Source of the DNA: Phymorhynchus buccinoides
Taxonomy: Eukaryota > Mollusca > Gastropoda > Neogastropoda > Raphitomidae
DNA: 64,000 nt
Reading direction: 5' to 3'
Assembly: GCA_017654935.2 (NCBI GenBank)
Contig: CM065701.1
Span: 2,093,951-2,157,950 of the forward strand
The notes below the pieces were generated by a model. It searched no databases. It was not told the DNA's origin and saw only the letters and a program-made list of their open reading frames with translations. Every line of letters starts with the position of its first letter. Position 1 is the stretch's first letter. This document shows, one piece after another, positions 9,710 through 25,319 of the stretch. The translations under genes were made by a program, and so were the position numbers.

Positions 9710-10076
9710 GTTTTGGAGATAGGCGCTAAGAATGTTGTGTAAGCCTAAAGCGTCAAAGTTCCCGTAGTGCGAAACTATGGCAGGAGAAATCTGCACTGTG
9801 TAACACTAGTCTAATAAAAACAAAAGTGATTGCATACTGGTCTTCTAATAAGGAATGAAAGTTTCTGCATTGGGTTGCATCAAGTTAAGAAACGAACAGT
9901 TTAGATTGTGTAGACAAAAGGAATGAATGTGTTGCACTGTTTACGCCTCTAGAAAGACAGTTGCTGTAATGTGTAGACCTAAGATAATAAAAGTGTCTGC
10001 ATTATACAGGACTAAAAAAACAAAAGGTGCTGTTTTGGGGTGTAGCCCTAAAAATAAAAGAAAGTTCATCCATGTA

Positions 10077-11851
<1,775 letters not shown>

Positions 11852-11978
11852 GGCCTAACTGATAGTTCTTGCATTGTTGAAAGAGTGAACAACTTAAAAG
11901 AAAACAAACTTATTCAAATGAATCAACATGTAAAAAAACATGTTATTGCTTACTCTATTACCCTCTATAAATAAAATT

Positions 11979-12765
<787 letters not shown>

Positions 12766-13170
12766 AACTTGAAAGGGAAAAAAAGGAGGGATGTTACAAG
12801 TTAACCACATGCATATCATATGACCGAAGTGAGCCCTGGTATTAAAAGCCAGTACATTAAATTTAACAAAACAACAACAGCAGCAGTAACAACAAGAACG
12901 ACAACAACAGCAGCAGTAACTACAAGAACGACGACAACAACAACAAGAAAAACAACAAGAAGAACAACAAGCGCATCGCCGGGCGGCAGATATGCCTTTT
13001 GCCCGTTACGCCCCGTGCCTGCCCGCTCCATCACATGCTGACCTTGACCTACCAATCTAGTAGAAAGTGAGCTGGAATGTCTAGAATATTCAGTATTACA
13101 TCTCTGTAGAAAGTTAGGACTGATTCCATTGAGTATTTCACACGAGAGAATGGAGGACAAAGAAAACGGG
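12766..13170. other. Low-complexity CAA/CAG-rich and unique sequence
   Basis: A CAACAAC/AGCAGC-rich stretch at 12865-12972 is followed by unremarkable sequence. No gene is supported. Confidence 0.5.
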
Positions 13171-13900
13171 AGACGTGTCTGCCGCTCGGCGACCTTTGGA
13201 TTCCGTGATATAATTTTTGCATGAATGTATGGTACTTTATATACTGCATCTTCACACAAGATTTGATGAAAATTGGTCTTTTCGATCCCGAGATATAGCG
13301 CAAAGAATCAATTTTCCATTTCCAAGACACTCTGATTTTCAAGGTCCAACAATGTCGATGAACTTGACCTTGTTCTTGATGGCTCTGCAATAATTAGAAC
13401 TGACATTGTCAAAGGGAACCCGAGATATAGCCAAAGACAGAATTTCGGTTTTCAAGGTCATACGCCAAGGTCATGACCTTGACCATTCCTGTTCAGGTGT
13501 CTTTCTATATCCCAGGCACATCACTACACAAGATTTGATAAAAATTGGCCTTTTGAATCCCGAGATATAGCTCAAAGAACCAGTTATTCATCTACAAGAC
13601 CTTCCGATTATCAGGGTCTAGCGATCTCGATTACCTTGACCTTGACCTTGATCTCTCTGCAATAATCAGAACCGCAATAAGCCAAACTACATCCGTACCA
13701 AATTTCAACACCCTATGTCGAATAGAACATGAGATATAATCAAAACCAGAATTTCTGTTTTCAAGGTCATACGCCAAGGTCATGACCTTGACCATGACCA
13801 TTTATGTTCCGATCCCTTTCTATGACTAAGGCACATCACCACACAAAATTGGAATCGATTCTGCCCACTCGTTCGGAAAATATCCTTGGGACAGACAGAA
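13171..13900. repeat. Dispersed 'ccttgaccttg' repeat, two to three tandem diverged units
   Basis: Recurring blocks, about 270-318 bp apart, are 'cacaagatttgatgaaaattgg', 'cccgagatatag', 'tttcaaggtcatacgccaag' and 'tcatgaccttgacc'. The last copy ends with 'cgttcggaaaatatccttgg' and a 'gacagacagaaaaag' tail. The same blocks recur at 24.16-25.16 kb and 34.6-35.0 kb. There is no coding capacity. Each full unit holds several AGGTCA half-sites, and two palindromic AGGTCATGACCT sites are exact (13468-13479 and 13777-13788). Confidence 0.85.
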
Positions 13901-14289
13901 AAAGAAAAAGAATAATAAACAAACAAAAAAACAACGACGATCGCAGACTCTTTTGCCCCAGTGTAAACTGGGCAAAAGACGAAAACAACATCAACATCAA
14001 CACTCAGCACAGTTGATATAAATAGTAATGATAGAGGAAGCTGGTTTTCGGTGTTCACACACTACTGCTAAATACTAAAGTCTGTATTCAACACAAAAGC
14101 CTTTTTCTTCTAGAATATAAGTAAAACAAAAATATGATATCTTTCCTACATACTCCAGTGCCAGGTAAGGCAGGGATGGGGGGTTTACTTTGATTTTAGA
14201 ACCCCGCGAAGAGTGGAGGCGATGACTCCCACAGCCGTGACTCCTGTGGGCACTTGCCACGCAAAATGTCGCAACTGCTGCAAAACGTC

Positions 14290-14700
14290 GCAATTACGAC
14301 ATTTTGCGACGATGCGACATTTTGCGGGTCTACACAGCACCCATTAGTGTCCACCGCGACGGAAGCAGCATTTGTACACATTTAAACATACATACTTCTA
14401 TAAACTTGCACACACACACTAACACACGCGTTCATACACACACATGCACGCATTCGCATGCACCCACCCACACATGCATGCACACAAACAGACAAGCCTG
14501 AGCGCATGCATACACAGCACACACACACATATACATACAACACTGTGACACATACGCACATACAAGCAGACAAGCCTACGCGCACACGCACGCACACACA
14601 CACACATACAGACACACAAACACACATACGTACACACACATACACATAGACAATAAGCATACACACACTCATACGGAGCGAGCACACACTCAACCACTAT
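14290..14700. repeat. CA-rich low-complexity tract
   Basis: Interrupted CA/CGCA repeats between about 14395 and 14690, preceded by 'cgcaattacgacattttgcgacg' repeats of a short motif at 14265-14325. Nothing coding. Confidence 0.7.
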
Positions 14701-14780
14701 TAATTAATGGCTTGTTGGAGGGTGACGAGGAGGGAATGCAGGAGTTGCCTGGTGTCAGGGTTGTCACGGACACCAGGCCT

Positions 14781-15935
14781 GTGGTCACCCCTGTGGCCCC
14801 AGGCTGCAGCAGCTTTGGAGTTGCCCCTGTGGCCCCAGGCTGCAGCAGCGCTGGAGTTGCCCCTGTGGCCCCAGGCTGCAGCAGCTTTGGAGTTGCCCCT
14901 GTGGCCCCAGGCTGCAGCACTGCTGGAGTTGCCCCTGTGGCCCCAGGCTGCAGCACTGCTGGAGTTCCAGGCTGCAGCACTGCTGGAGTTGTTCCTTTGA
15001 CCCCAGGCTGCAGCACTGCTGGAGTTGTTCCTTTGACCCCAGGCTGCAGCACTGCTGGAGTTGTTCCTTTGAGTTGTTCCTTTGACCCCGGCTGCAGCAC
15101 TGCTGGAGTTGTTCCTGTGACCCCCTGCAGCACTGCTGGAGTTGCCCCTTGACCCCAGGCTGCAGCACTGCTGGAGTTGCCCCTTTGACCCCAGGCTGCA
15201 GCACTGCTGGAGTTGCCCCTGTGACCCCAGGCTGCAGCACTGCTGGAGTTGTTCCTTTGACCCCAGGCTGCAGCACTGCTGGAGTTGCCCCTTTGACCCC
15301 AGGCTGCAGCACTGCTGGAGTTCGCCCCAGGCTGCCCCTGCCCCTTTGCCCCAGGCTGCAGCACTGCTGGAGTTGCCCCTGTCGCCCCAGGCTGCAGCAC
15401 TGCTGGACTGACCCCAGGCTGGAGTGCTGGAGTTGCCCCTTTGACCCCAGGCTGCAGCACTGCTGGAGTTGTTCCTTTGACCCCCAGGCTGCAGCACTGC
15501 TGGAGTTGCCCCTGTGACCCCAGGCTGCAGCACTGCTGGAGTTGCCCCCTGTTGCCCCTGTGGCCCCAGGCTGCAGCACTGCTGGAGTTGCCCCTTTGAC
15601 CCCAGGCTGCAGCACTGCTGGAGTTGCCCCTGTGGCCCCAGGCTGCAGCACTGCTGGAGTTGCCCCTGTGGCCCCAGGCTGCAGCACTGCTGGAGTTGTT
15701 CCTTTGACCCCAGGCTGCAGCACTGCTGGAGTTGCCCCTGTGGCCCCAGGCTGCAGCACTGCTGGAGTTGTTCCTTTGACCCCAGGCTGCAGCACCAGGC
15801 TGCAGCACTGGAGTTGCCCCTGTGGTCCCAGGCTGCAGCACTGCTGGAGTTGTTCCTGTGACCCCAGGCTGCAGCACTGAGAGCCCCTGTGGTCCCAGGC
15901 TGCAGCACTGCTGGAGTTGCCCCTGAGAGCTGCAG
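14781..15935. repeat. 36-bp GC-rich minisatellite, about 30 copies
   Basis: The unit gccccaggctgcagcactgc + tggagttgcccctgtg repeats with substitutions (ttcctttga for cccctgtg) and several small deletions. Because 36 is a multiple of three and the unit lacks stops in most frames, five frames are open for hundreds of codons. On the minus strand they read GATPAVLQPG, SLGPQGQLQQCC or WGHRGNSSSAAA repeats. They merge directly into the neighbouring CT/GA microsatellite, which argues against a real protein. Confidence 0.95.
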
Positions 15936-15936
15936 C

Positions 15937-16057
<121 letters not shown>

Positions 16058-16240
16058 TAATTTTACCGCATAGCCTGCATAAAAACGTCGCACACACACA
16101 CAAAAACACACGCGCACAAGCACGCTTACATAATTATACGCACACTAAAGCACGCAGGCACATGTACACGTGCACAACATACTCTCGTATACTCGCGCGC
16201 GCGCACCACATTATTCAGAATACAACAAACAAATGCCACG

Positions 16241-16431
<191 letters not shown>

Positions 16432-18722
16432 GTTACCGCATAGCCTGCATTAAAAAAGTCGCACTTCAATTTAGACTGTATGTTGTCATCGGTGTGCGGT
16501 GGTTGACCTATTGGATAACTGAACAGCGCATACATGGTTTTCATTGTGTTCAATTTGATTTACAGGCTGACAGTTTTACAGTGTCACGAGGATGTCGACG
16601 CCATTAATTTTTTTGTGTATGACGTAGTGTGGTTTGTTCAGTGACTAATAAAAGCAGCCTTCGTTTTGTGCTCCGTTCAGACCACTGTTTGGTTTTCAGG
16701 GTGAGTGGGTATTACATTGAGAGTAATGGCAATTGCTCCGTGATCCACTAGGCCAAAAGGGGCGGTTTCGGTACCAACCGAGTGATAATTTCGTAGAAGT
16801 AAATCTGTTTAACGTTCTCCGATCTGGAACAGACACATATGGGACATTAGTAGATATAAAGATGGTGGGAACGATGCTGGAAGCAATGCCCGAAGGCAGT
16901 GCAACACCAGTAAAGTCCCGTTTCTTTTAACAATATCGTATCGTAAATTTGAGTTTTACGTCCTCTCGACCTGGAAAGGCACATATGGGACATGTTCTTT
17001 TAACAATACGACGACGAAAATGGTGTTTTACGTCCTCTTGGTCTGAATCAGACACATATGGGACATTTGTAAATACAAATATGGTGGGAACAATACTGGA
17101 GGCAATGCCCGGAGGTAGTACGAAACCAGTAAAGTCCCGATTTTTTAAATTAATACAGATAGCTGTAGCGGTGACCACGCCTCGGTTAAACCTCATCGGC
17201 TATGGCACCGCTACAAGTATTTAATGAATTCTGCAAATCAATCTTTTAACAATAGAGAGAGAGAGAGAGAAAGATAGAGATTTTACGCCCTCTGAGTCAA
17301 CAGACTATTTGAGGCATTTAAAATGATAAAGATCCTGGAAAAAAAGTGGATTTTTGAATGATAAGATATAATTTGAAAGTTTATAATTTTGTAGAATTTT
17401 AAGTAAGTTATTATTATTTTTGAAAAGTTTTTTTTTAGAAGTTTTAATTGCGCACAAGTTTTTAGAGTATAAAATTTATGTTTGTGATAAAATATTTTGT
17501 TTGTAAAAGATATTTGGCTGTTTGCTTTAAGTCTGGCAGATTGGAGGAGGTCTGATTAAAAAACCCAGGGCTACAGCTAAAATTCATGCTTTACGCTCAA
17601 CTGAGCTTTTTTTGTAAAAATCCGTGTTGTGCTCAAAAAGAGCTTTATTATTAAGATTCTTGAGAGGCATATGCCTACATACAAGCTGTATATAAAGTTA
17701 AAAACCAAAAGGTATTATTAAAATAATATGTACATTATTATTATGTACACAACTTTTACAATATGAATGAATTTGGGTTTTACGTCCTCTCGACCTGGGA
17801 AGGCACATATGGGACATTTGTTAATTGTAAAATAATATAAAAGACGATACAAAACTAAAAAAGACATATACATAGACAGGGACAAGATATAGAAACATAT
17901 AGGAGGAGGATTCTAAAAGCGCAAGATTTAATGTTTTGGGGAATATTCAGTTAAAATTTATAAAATGTAGTTGGTGGTGTCTATGGACACCTGATAAATA
18001 ACTGTAATTGTATAAAATTATTTGATTAAAATTGAATGAAATATAGAGTTTTACGTCCTCTCGTCCCGGCAGGGCACATATGGGACATTTGTAATGGGTT
18101 AGTTATTTATCAAATAACATAAAACAGACACAACAAAAAATGGACGATACAAAACGTGGACAAACAGTAAACATGAAAATGGGGTAGTGGGAGAATTTAA
18201 AACGCGCAAGTCAAGTTGATGTTTTGAAAAGGTCTAAATTTCATAAAAGGTTTAATTAATAATTAATAGTTGATAAAATAGATATAAAAGAGTTACATTA
18301 AATATTACTTTGTTTTTTTGGCCTGAGGTGAAAGCAACCAACCCTCCCAAGTTGATTAAAATTTCAGGGCTATGAGTTAAAATTCAAACTTTTTTTTATT
18401 ATTAAAAACCAAATATGGCCCTTATATTATGTTAAAATAAATGTTTTGTACAAATATTTACTTTTATTAACAAAAATTTACATTATTTCTTTTATTTACA
18501 TAATGATGGGGAAGGGAAAAAAAAAAGGAAAAAAAAAAGGGTCCAGCAAACTCCTCCACCGGGACTTCCCTGTCTACAGTGACAGGGGAAATATCTACAT
18601 CAAGGACGAAATATGTACAAATTTCTGTTCTTATTTTTAAGTATTATTATTTAGGTTGGTAATTAAAAATTAAAAATTTGTAGGAGGATCCTTTTTATAA
18701 GTTTATTTTATTTAAAAGAGGG

Positions 18723-18871
18723 TTGGGGGTGGGGGGAGGGAGGAGGAGGATCCGGGGGACCTCGACGACATGGCGGGGGGCGCACCCCCCGAGGGAGGAT
18801 ACGCAAGACATCCTCGCGCCACACCCCCGGGGGGCGGGCCACCCGAGGCGGAGGTCCAACTCGCGGGTCTT
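18723..18871. repeat. GC-rich island, copy 1
   Basis: A sharply GC-rich block in AT-rich surroundings, containing GAGGAT (18795-18800) and ATCCTC (18810-18815) as a small inverted repeat followed by GCG. Related blocks are at 19583-19729 and 19758-19881. Confidence 0.6.
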
Positions 18872-19582
18872 TAGTATTAAGGGGGAGGAACCCTCACATT
18901 TAATGATAAGGAAAAATAAAAATATTGGTAAAATTAGAGTAGTAATTATTGTTCAGTATTTGTAATTATACAGTTTATTTGTCTTTTAATACAGTTGGAG
19001 ACGTGTAATTTAAAAAAAAATATTTTAATAAAGATGATAAATAAAAGGACTATCCTTTACGGTGTGTACATTTTATTAAAATTGTGAAAATGATGTTTTA
19101 CGTCCTCTCGGTCATAGACACATATGGGACATTTGTAAATACAAAGATGTTGGGAACAATACTGGGTGCAATGCCCGGAGGCAGTGCAACACCTGTAAAG
19201 TCCCGAGTTTTTAACAATATAGATAGGTGATGATGATAAATCGAAATTTTATTAAAATTCTTTTGTTGTCTGACCCGAGTACAACCCTCCCTGTTGTATT
19301 AAAATTCTAGGGCTACAGTGTTAAAAATTTTATCTTTATATTTATTCATAAAAACCAAAGATGGCCTTATTTATTATTTAAAAACGTATATTTACAGATA
19401 TTTCATCTATATTTACAGTGTATATATATTTATCTTTGTATTTACATAGAGTAAAAACTATATACATAAGATTTATTAAAAACACCAGGGGAGAGAACTC
19501 CTATCCCGGCGATGTGGGGTGGGGACAAAATTGTCTAATTCTATAGAAGGGAAGATAAAATCTCGAATGGGATCATAAAAAA

Positions 19583-19881
19583 TGGAGGAGGGGGGGGGAG
19601 AGGGGGATCCCGGAGGGCCTCAACACACCGTGTTGGGGCGGGCCAGCCGAGGGAGGTATACGCGAGCCATCCTCGCGTCAACAACCCACGGCGGGCCCGC
19701 CCCACCAAGGGGGAGGTCATCTCACGGGTTTTGGGAGGAGGGAAGGGGGAAAGGACAAAGACCCGGGGGTCCACAACCATCCGGGGGAGACGCCCCCGCC
19801 GCCGGAGGATACACGAGACATCCTCGCGTCGACTACCGACGACGGGCACACCTCCCCGAGAGGGGAACCACCACTCGGGTG
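19583..19881. repeat. GC-rich islands, copies 2 and 3
   Basis: Both copies share with copy 1 the core 'gaggatacgcgagacatcct' (with small changes) followed by 'cgcgtc', a GGCGGGCC-type block and an 'actcgggt/tcacgggt' end. They lie one after the other in the third ~1 kb unit. Confidence 0.6.
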
Positions 19882-20103
19882 TATTTATTTTAATTGATCC
19901 CATTCGAGTTGGGTATATACACACTAACATATATATATGTACTTTTATATTTAGGGCACCATGTTCAACTTTTACAATAGGAAATAATGGTTAACGCCCT
20001 CTTTGGCCTTTCGGCCATGTGGGGCAAAGCTTTTACAATAGTAGTAATTTTGGAATTTTACGTCCTCTCGACCTGGCAGCTTTTACAATACATCTGTATT
20101 GTT

Positions 20104-21660
20104 TGAAATGTACATGTTCCTAGATTTGAAAAAGTCATGCAAGCAAACTGGGTCGAGTAGCTTATTGTACGTTTTTGACCGTTATTTAAATAGTGGTGCA
20201 AAACAGTAAATTAATTGGGTTTATGAGATAACTCAGTTGTTCTAATGTACCTAGCTAATTTGCTTCAAACTTTGCATTCAGACTGCCAATACACGTATTG
20301 AAATGCAGATTGAAAATGTATTAAGGCGATAATTATCTCCCTTTTCAAAATACGAAAAATAGCACAAAAAATAAAAGCAATGGTTGTTGTTTACAATGAA
20401 CAAGCCAAATTTAAATTCAAACGGCTGAATTTGCACTCAGATAATCTATGCAATGTCCTTAAGTGAAATGCTTAATCAGACGCTTCTGCACCATTCATTT
20501 TATTTTATAATTATTTAATTATTATATGTGATATTGGTACTATGGATGCCACTATGCATTATGCTATAATCCTATAATTGGCAGAATAATTCCCCACGTA
20601 TCAAAGATTATGTTGGTTATGCCATTTTGCCTGAAATTAAACAGTAACAGATTTAACGGTCAAAAACGAAAACTCTTTGTAGTGTAATATCTCACAGCTG
20701 TTCCGTCCCACACAGAATCAAGCTATTTAGTTAAAAGCCTGAATCTAGAAATCTTAGATACAAACTGTACCAAGCTTTTGTCTGTAAAGATATTTTGGCT
20801 GTATGCTCTACATAGTACTTCAAATATATTTTTTCCCTCAGATTTATGGTAAAAACTTATTTTTGTGAGCAGTATCAATCAACATATCTAGTAGAAATAA
20901 TATACTTAGCATCACAAACATAAATAAGATTGCCTATGAGTGAAAATCTAGCAATATCCACTGACTATAAGTAATCTTGTCACATACTACAACATATTCT
21001 CGCCTGTTATTTATGAAAAGTTACTTATAGCTAACTTAAGTTTGCTTGAAAATATAGATAAACTAAATGTTCCTCCCGAAACAGCTGTGATCTCGGAAAC
21101 TACATGGTCGATTTTTAACCTGTTTGGATGGATATATGCTGAATCTCGGCCTCTTTGAATGTTATAGTGCCACTTGCAAAGTTTGTATAAATAACGGTTT
21201 TTAACGACCACAAAATCCAATGCGATGGAATGTGCTGAATCTCGGCCTCTTTGAATGTTATAGTGTCACTTGCAAAGTTTGTATAAATAACGGTTTTTAA
21301 CGACCACAAAATCCAATGCGATGGAATGTCTGTATTGTTGATTATGTAAAATATTTATCGGGCCAGTTTTACATTTATTTGCATCACCGTAAAATAAAAT
21401 AAATGCAGCTACGGAATTGGCTAAAACGACGGTTGATAATGGCCAGATAACGGTACATTCGTCATGCTTTATTGTTTATTGACGACAGTGTAAAGAAATA
21501 TGACGATTGTGTATCAACCGAGTGCCAATTTCAAATGTGGATTTCTTAAATGGTACATAGCCCTAGTTCTTAAAAAGTCATTGCAACAGTTTGGATCGAG
21601 TAACTTATTGTGCCTTTTGAACGTTATTTATATAGTAGTGTAAAATACCTGGTTTTGGGA
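20104..21660. repeat. Diverged duplication and a 96-bp tandem repeat
   Basis: The phrase 'cgagtagcttattgtacgtttttgaccgttattta' near 20156-20192 recurs in diverged form near 21597-21630, as do neighbouring bases. Inside, 'tgctgaatctcggcctcttt' with its following ~75 bp occurs at 21137 and 21233, a 96-bp tandem duplication. No gene is supported in this interval. Confidence 0.7.
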
Positions 21661-23074
21661 GTATGGGCAAAGACTGTATAGGGGAAGATAAACATCCGGT
21701 CTCTTTTCCCTATATGAGTAGTGAGGACAGAAACACTGGTTATGTCCCTTTTAAACAGGACACATTTTACACGTCGATAGGCCAGTTGAATTCTCCGTTC
21801 AAGTTCCAGTCTGAGTTTTGGGATAGCCTCCACTGTGAATGGTGTCATGTCGCCACGAACGATAACTCTATCAGCCCGGTTCGCCGAGCTCTTAAGTAGT
21901 CCATCTTACCCTTTTAGAATATCTTTGGTATGGGTGATTAATCAATTGTTTTAGACTAATTGTGTGACTGAGTTGCTTCTAAAGTAGTATACAGATTGCT
22001 AGGACCCTAATGCAGGTGTATACGTAGAGAGAAAGGCATACAACGTTATACATAACAAGGTATTATGCCCCCTTTTAAAAAACAAAACAAAATCAAGTTT
22101 AAAAGTAAAAATTAATGTTGTCTTTTTTTGCCTTTGAAGGCCATTTTGTATTACCATTTTAATCGAAAATGTGTACTAAGATAATCTTTATATGGCTTGC
22201 TGTCAATTAAAATAATCAGTCAGAAAATTTCACCCACTATCTTTATATTTAATAATAGTTTTTTAATTATTATAACTGACACTAAGGATTCCACCACACA
22301 TTCTCGAGATGATTTTTTAATATTTCAAAATCTTGCTGTAATCATGTTATTACCTGACAATATGCTCTAAATATGGGATGGGCTTTAACGTGCGCGCAAG
22401 ATCTTGTGCGTGTGTACACTGAACCTCGGTTATAGGTCTCATCCGAAGGACCAGGAAATATATAATGGTACTATAACCTTGAAGGTTCTTAAAAAAAATT
22501 TTTTGGGCTGTTTCTAAAACTTTAATGACTGTAGATAACAAATCCGCTGGGGGTCAGCGGGGGCCAGGTGGGCTAACTCGGTAATTGGTGATTAAAAGAT
22601 GGCACTGACAGGTCGGGTCAGTGCCGCTTTTGATGCTACGAGTAAGGCGCCCTATACCATATTTTGGGGACTATAAAGCTATACTTTTTTCCAGACTGAG
22701 CCCACTGAACCTTGTAATGTGACTGGTAATAATTTATAATAAGAAAATACAACAAAACATAAATTTAAAAAAATTAATTTTGTGTCAAATTTGGGGGGCG
22801 CGCTTTATAACAAGGAACACCTTATAGTCCGAAAAATATGGTACTTGCGTGGGGGTGTTAACATGCATTCAGCAGCTGCAGCTAGCTGTTTGGCTGCTTC
22901 ATGTGGCTGCTTGCGCCCCTCTCTGTAAAATAAACTAGCCTTCTTTGGTCAGGGCTTTGTTCTAGGGAAAGGAACGTAACCTGTTTAACATAATGGATAT
23001 TTCCATCACACCTGTATTTTTACGTGTTCATTTCTACTTTGTCTCGCTTTTTACTCTGTTTCTTTTGTCTATCT
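21660..23074. other. Intergenic sequence without supported genes
   Basis: A 78-codon plus-strand frame (21663-21899) and a 74-codon minus-strand frame (21624-21848) overlap each other. Neither shows a recognisable domain or flanking splice signals. The rest is ordinary AT-rich sequence to the N run. Confidence 0.5.
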
Positions 23075-23574
23075 NNNNNNNNNNNNNNNNNNNNNNNNNN
23101 NNNNNNNNNNNNNNNNNNNNNNNNNNNNNNNNNNNNNNNNNNNNNNNNNNNNNNNNNNNNNNNNNNNNNNNNNNNNNNNNNNNNNNNNNNNNNNNNNNNN
23201 NNNNNNNNNNNNNNNNNNNNNNNNNNNNNNNNNNNNNNNNNNNNNNNNNNNNNNNNNNNNNNNNNNNNNNNNNNNNNNNNNNNNNNNNNNNNNNNNNNNN
23301 NNNNNNNNNNNNNNNNNNNNNNNNNNNNNNNNNNNNNNNNNNNNNNNNNNNNNNNNNNNNNNNNNNNNNNNNNNNNNNNNNNNNNNNNNNNNNNNNNNNN
23401 NNNNNNNNNNNNNNNNNNNNNNNNNNNNNNNNNNNNNNNNNNNNNNNNNNNNNNNNNNNNNNNNNNNNNNNNNNNNNNNNNNNNNNNNNNNNNNNNNNNN
23501 NNNNNNNNNNNNNNNNNNNNNNNNNNNNNNNNNNNNNNNNNNNNNNNNNNNNNNNNNNNNNNNNNNNNNNNNNN
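23075..23574. other. Assembly gap, exactly 500 N
   Basis: A run of 500 N, the conventional placeholder for a scaffold join of unknown length. Open frames drawn through it mean nothing. Confidence 0.99.
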
Positions 23575-25300
23575 AAAAACAGAAGCTAAGGATTATATGA
23601 AAAAGCTACCAAGGGCGGGGGCGGAGTCGGGGCGATTCAAGCGGAAAGACGTATATGGTATCCCGTCACAGCAATATTAGGGCCAACGCACTATCGCCAG
23701 AACACCACCGATGTAGATCGGGCACTGTACTATATAGAGTGTAACATTGCTGACACACAAAAATTGGAAGGAGGGTTTAGTCTATGCTAGTATCACGTGA
23801 AGGATACAGCACATTGAAGAAAGAAGAGAACATTCATATGAGACGCAAAGTGAAGGAAAGATGTTTAGCGTTTTTCAAGGTCCAACACTGTCTAGTTACA
23901 AGGTAAGAGGTCAGCAGTAGTAATGGTAGATTAATTTCAAAAGTGTTCAGAGCATAGGTGATAGTAGAGTAGTCGAGAGAGGTGACTAGTTTTCAGTTTC
24001 CTCTAGGGACGAGCTATAGTTAAGCTCTAATGACTACCCACAAGACGTAATTCTGAAGCGCTTCTAGTCAAAGTACAAGATGATGGAAAAATATGGCTTA
24101 AAAACCACAATAGGTGGTAGTAGACCCCCCTACACACTTTCAAGGACTTACCTATCTCCGGAACGTGACCTTCGACCTTGATCGGTATTTATGGCCAACA
24201 TCAGAAACGGGGCATAAGCCAAATACCTTCATGCCTATATGTGAAGACTCTAAACACTAACGGTTGTATGTGGGGAGGTGAGGCCCCTGAACGATTTTTC
24301 GGTTTGTCAAGGTTCATACGACAAGGGCAAGGTCCACGACGGCAAAATGGTTTGGCGCGGATGGCCTTTCCTCTATGGTGACACAACCAGCACACAAAAC
24401 ATGACGTGATTCTGTCAACCCGTTCGAAAAGATATCCTTGGGACAGGACAGAAGGGAAAAAAAAAGGACCCATCCAATTTTTCAGGCTCCATTCGATCTT
24501 TTTCTTTGACCTTGACCTTTACCTGAGCGGTATGCCCTCATCAGTCAGAAACGGGCATAAGCCAAACCACGCTTCATACCAAGTTGCAAACATCTATTTC
24601 TAGAACGGTGCCCGAGCTCACCTGGCTAAAAAAAACAAGATCAAGGTTCAGGACGGCAAAATGGTTTGAGCGGGATCTCTTCCTGATTAAGGTGGCAACC
24701 ACCTTCACACAAAAGTGACGCGATCTCGGTCAATCGCGATCGGGAGTTTTATCCTTGGGATAGACAGTGGGAAAAAAAAGGGGGGGGCAAAAGGGGGAAA
24801 AAAAAAGAAGAAGAGAAAAAAAGAAGAAAAAAAAGAAAACCAGCCCATTTGCAAGTCCGATCAGCCTAGGGTATACAGTGCCACACACAATAGAAGAGTT
24901 CTGCAAGTAAAATGTGGAAAAACCCAATTTGTAGACCCTACCACTTTCAAGTGTTACCTATCTGGACGTGAACTCGGTGCCCGAGATATGGATAAAAAAT
25001 AGATTTTCGGTTTTTAAGGTCGTACGTCAAGGTCAAGGTCACGACGGCAAAATGGTTTGCGCGGATCGCTTCTATTAAGGTGAGAACACCTCAAGAAAAA
25101 TTTGACGCGATTCGGTCAAGCGTTCGGGAGATTATCCTTGGGACAGACAAAAGAAAAAACCATTTTTAAAAAATAAAAATTAAAAATATAAAAAACAGCC
25201 CATTCGCCAATAGTCCGAGCAACTTTGGTTGAGGACTAAAAAAGCAGAGAAAGAAGAGGACTAAAACCCACCAGAGACAAAAAGGTCCCCTTTAAAACTA
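23575..25300. repeat. Dispersed 'ccttgaccttg' repeats with many indels
   Basis: Several rounds of the family at 13.2-13.9 kb are present: 'aaggtcaaggtcacgacggc', 'aaaatggtttg.gcggat', 'acgcgat.cggtcaa.cg.tcgg' and 'atccttgggacagac', followed by A-rich tails. Rounds end near 24455, 24775 and 25150. Single-base indels are frequent, suggesting unpolished reads. No gene. Confidence 0.75.
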
Positions 25301-25319
25301 AAGCCTTTAGGCAGTGGTT

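Larger units (their letters stand above)
16690..20110. repeat. AT-rich field of a diverged ~1 kb repeating unit
   Basis: The phrase TTTTACGTCCTCTCGACCTGG...CACATATGGGACATTTGT recurs at about 16954, 17025, 17777, 18049, 19096 and 20056 (another at 32214), often after 'tttaacaata'. Other shared blocks are 'gtgcaacacc.gtaaagtcccg' (16907, 17133, 19188), 'aaccctccc..ttg.attaaaattc..gggctac/tg' (17560, 18340, 19290) and 'aaaaaccaaa.atggcc' (17700, 18410, 19360). The order of blocks is preserved in each round. There is no coding capacity. It is probably a tandemly amplified, decayed non-coding transposable element. Confidence 0.75.

Noticed and set aside
21663..21899. A 78-codon plus-strand ORF with normal codon mix
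   Set aside because: No recognisable domain, no splice signals, and an overlapping minus-strand frame of similar length; the text resembles a dispersed non-coding repeat.
22993..23680. Open frames crossing the first N run
   Set aside because: They are created by reading through 500 N.
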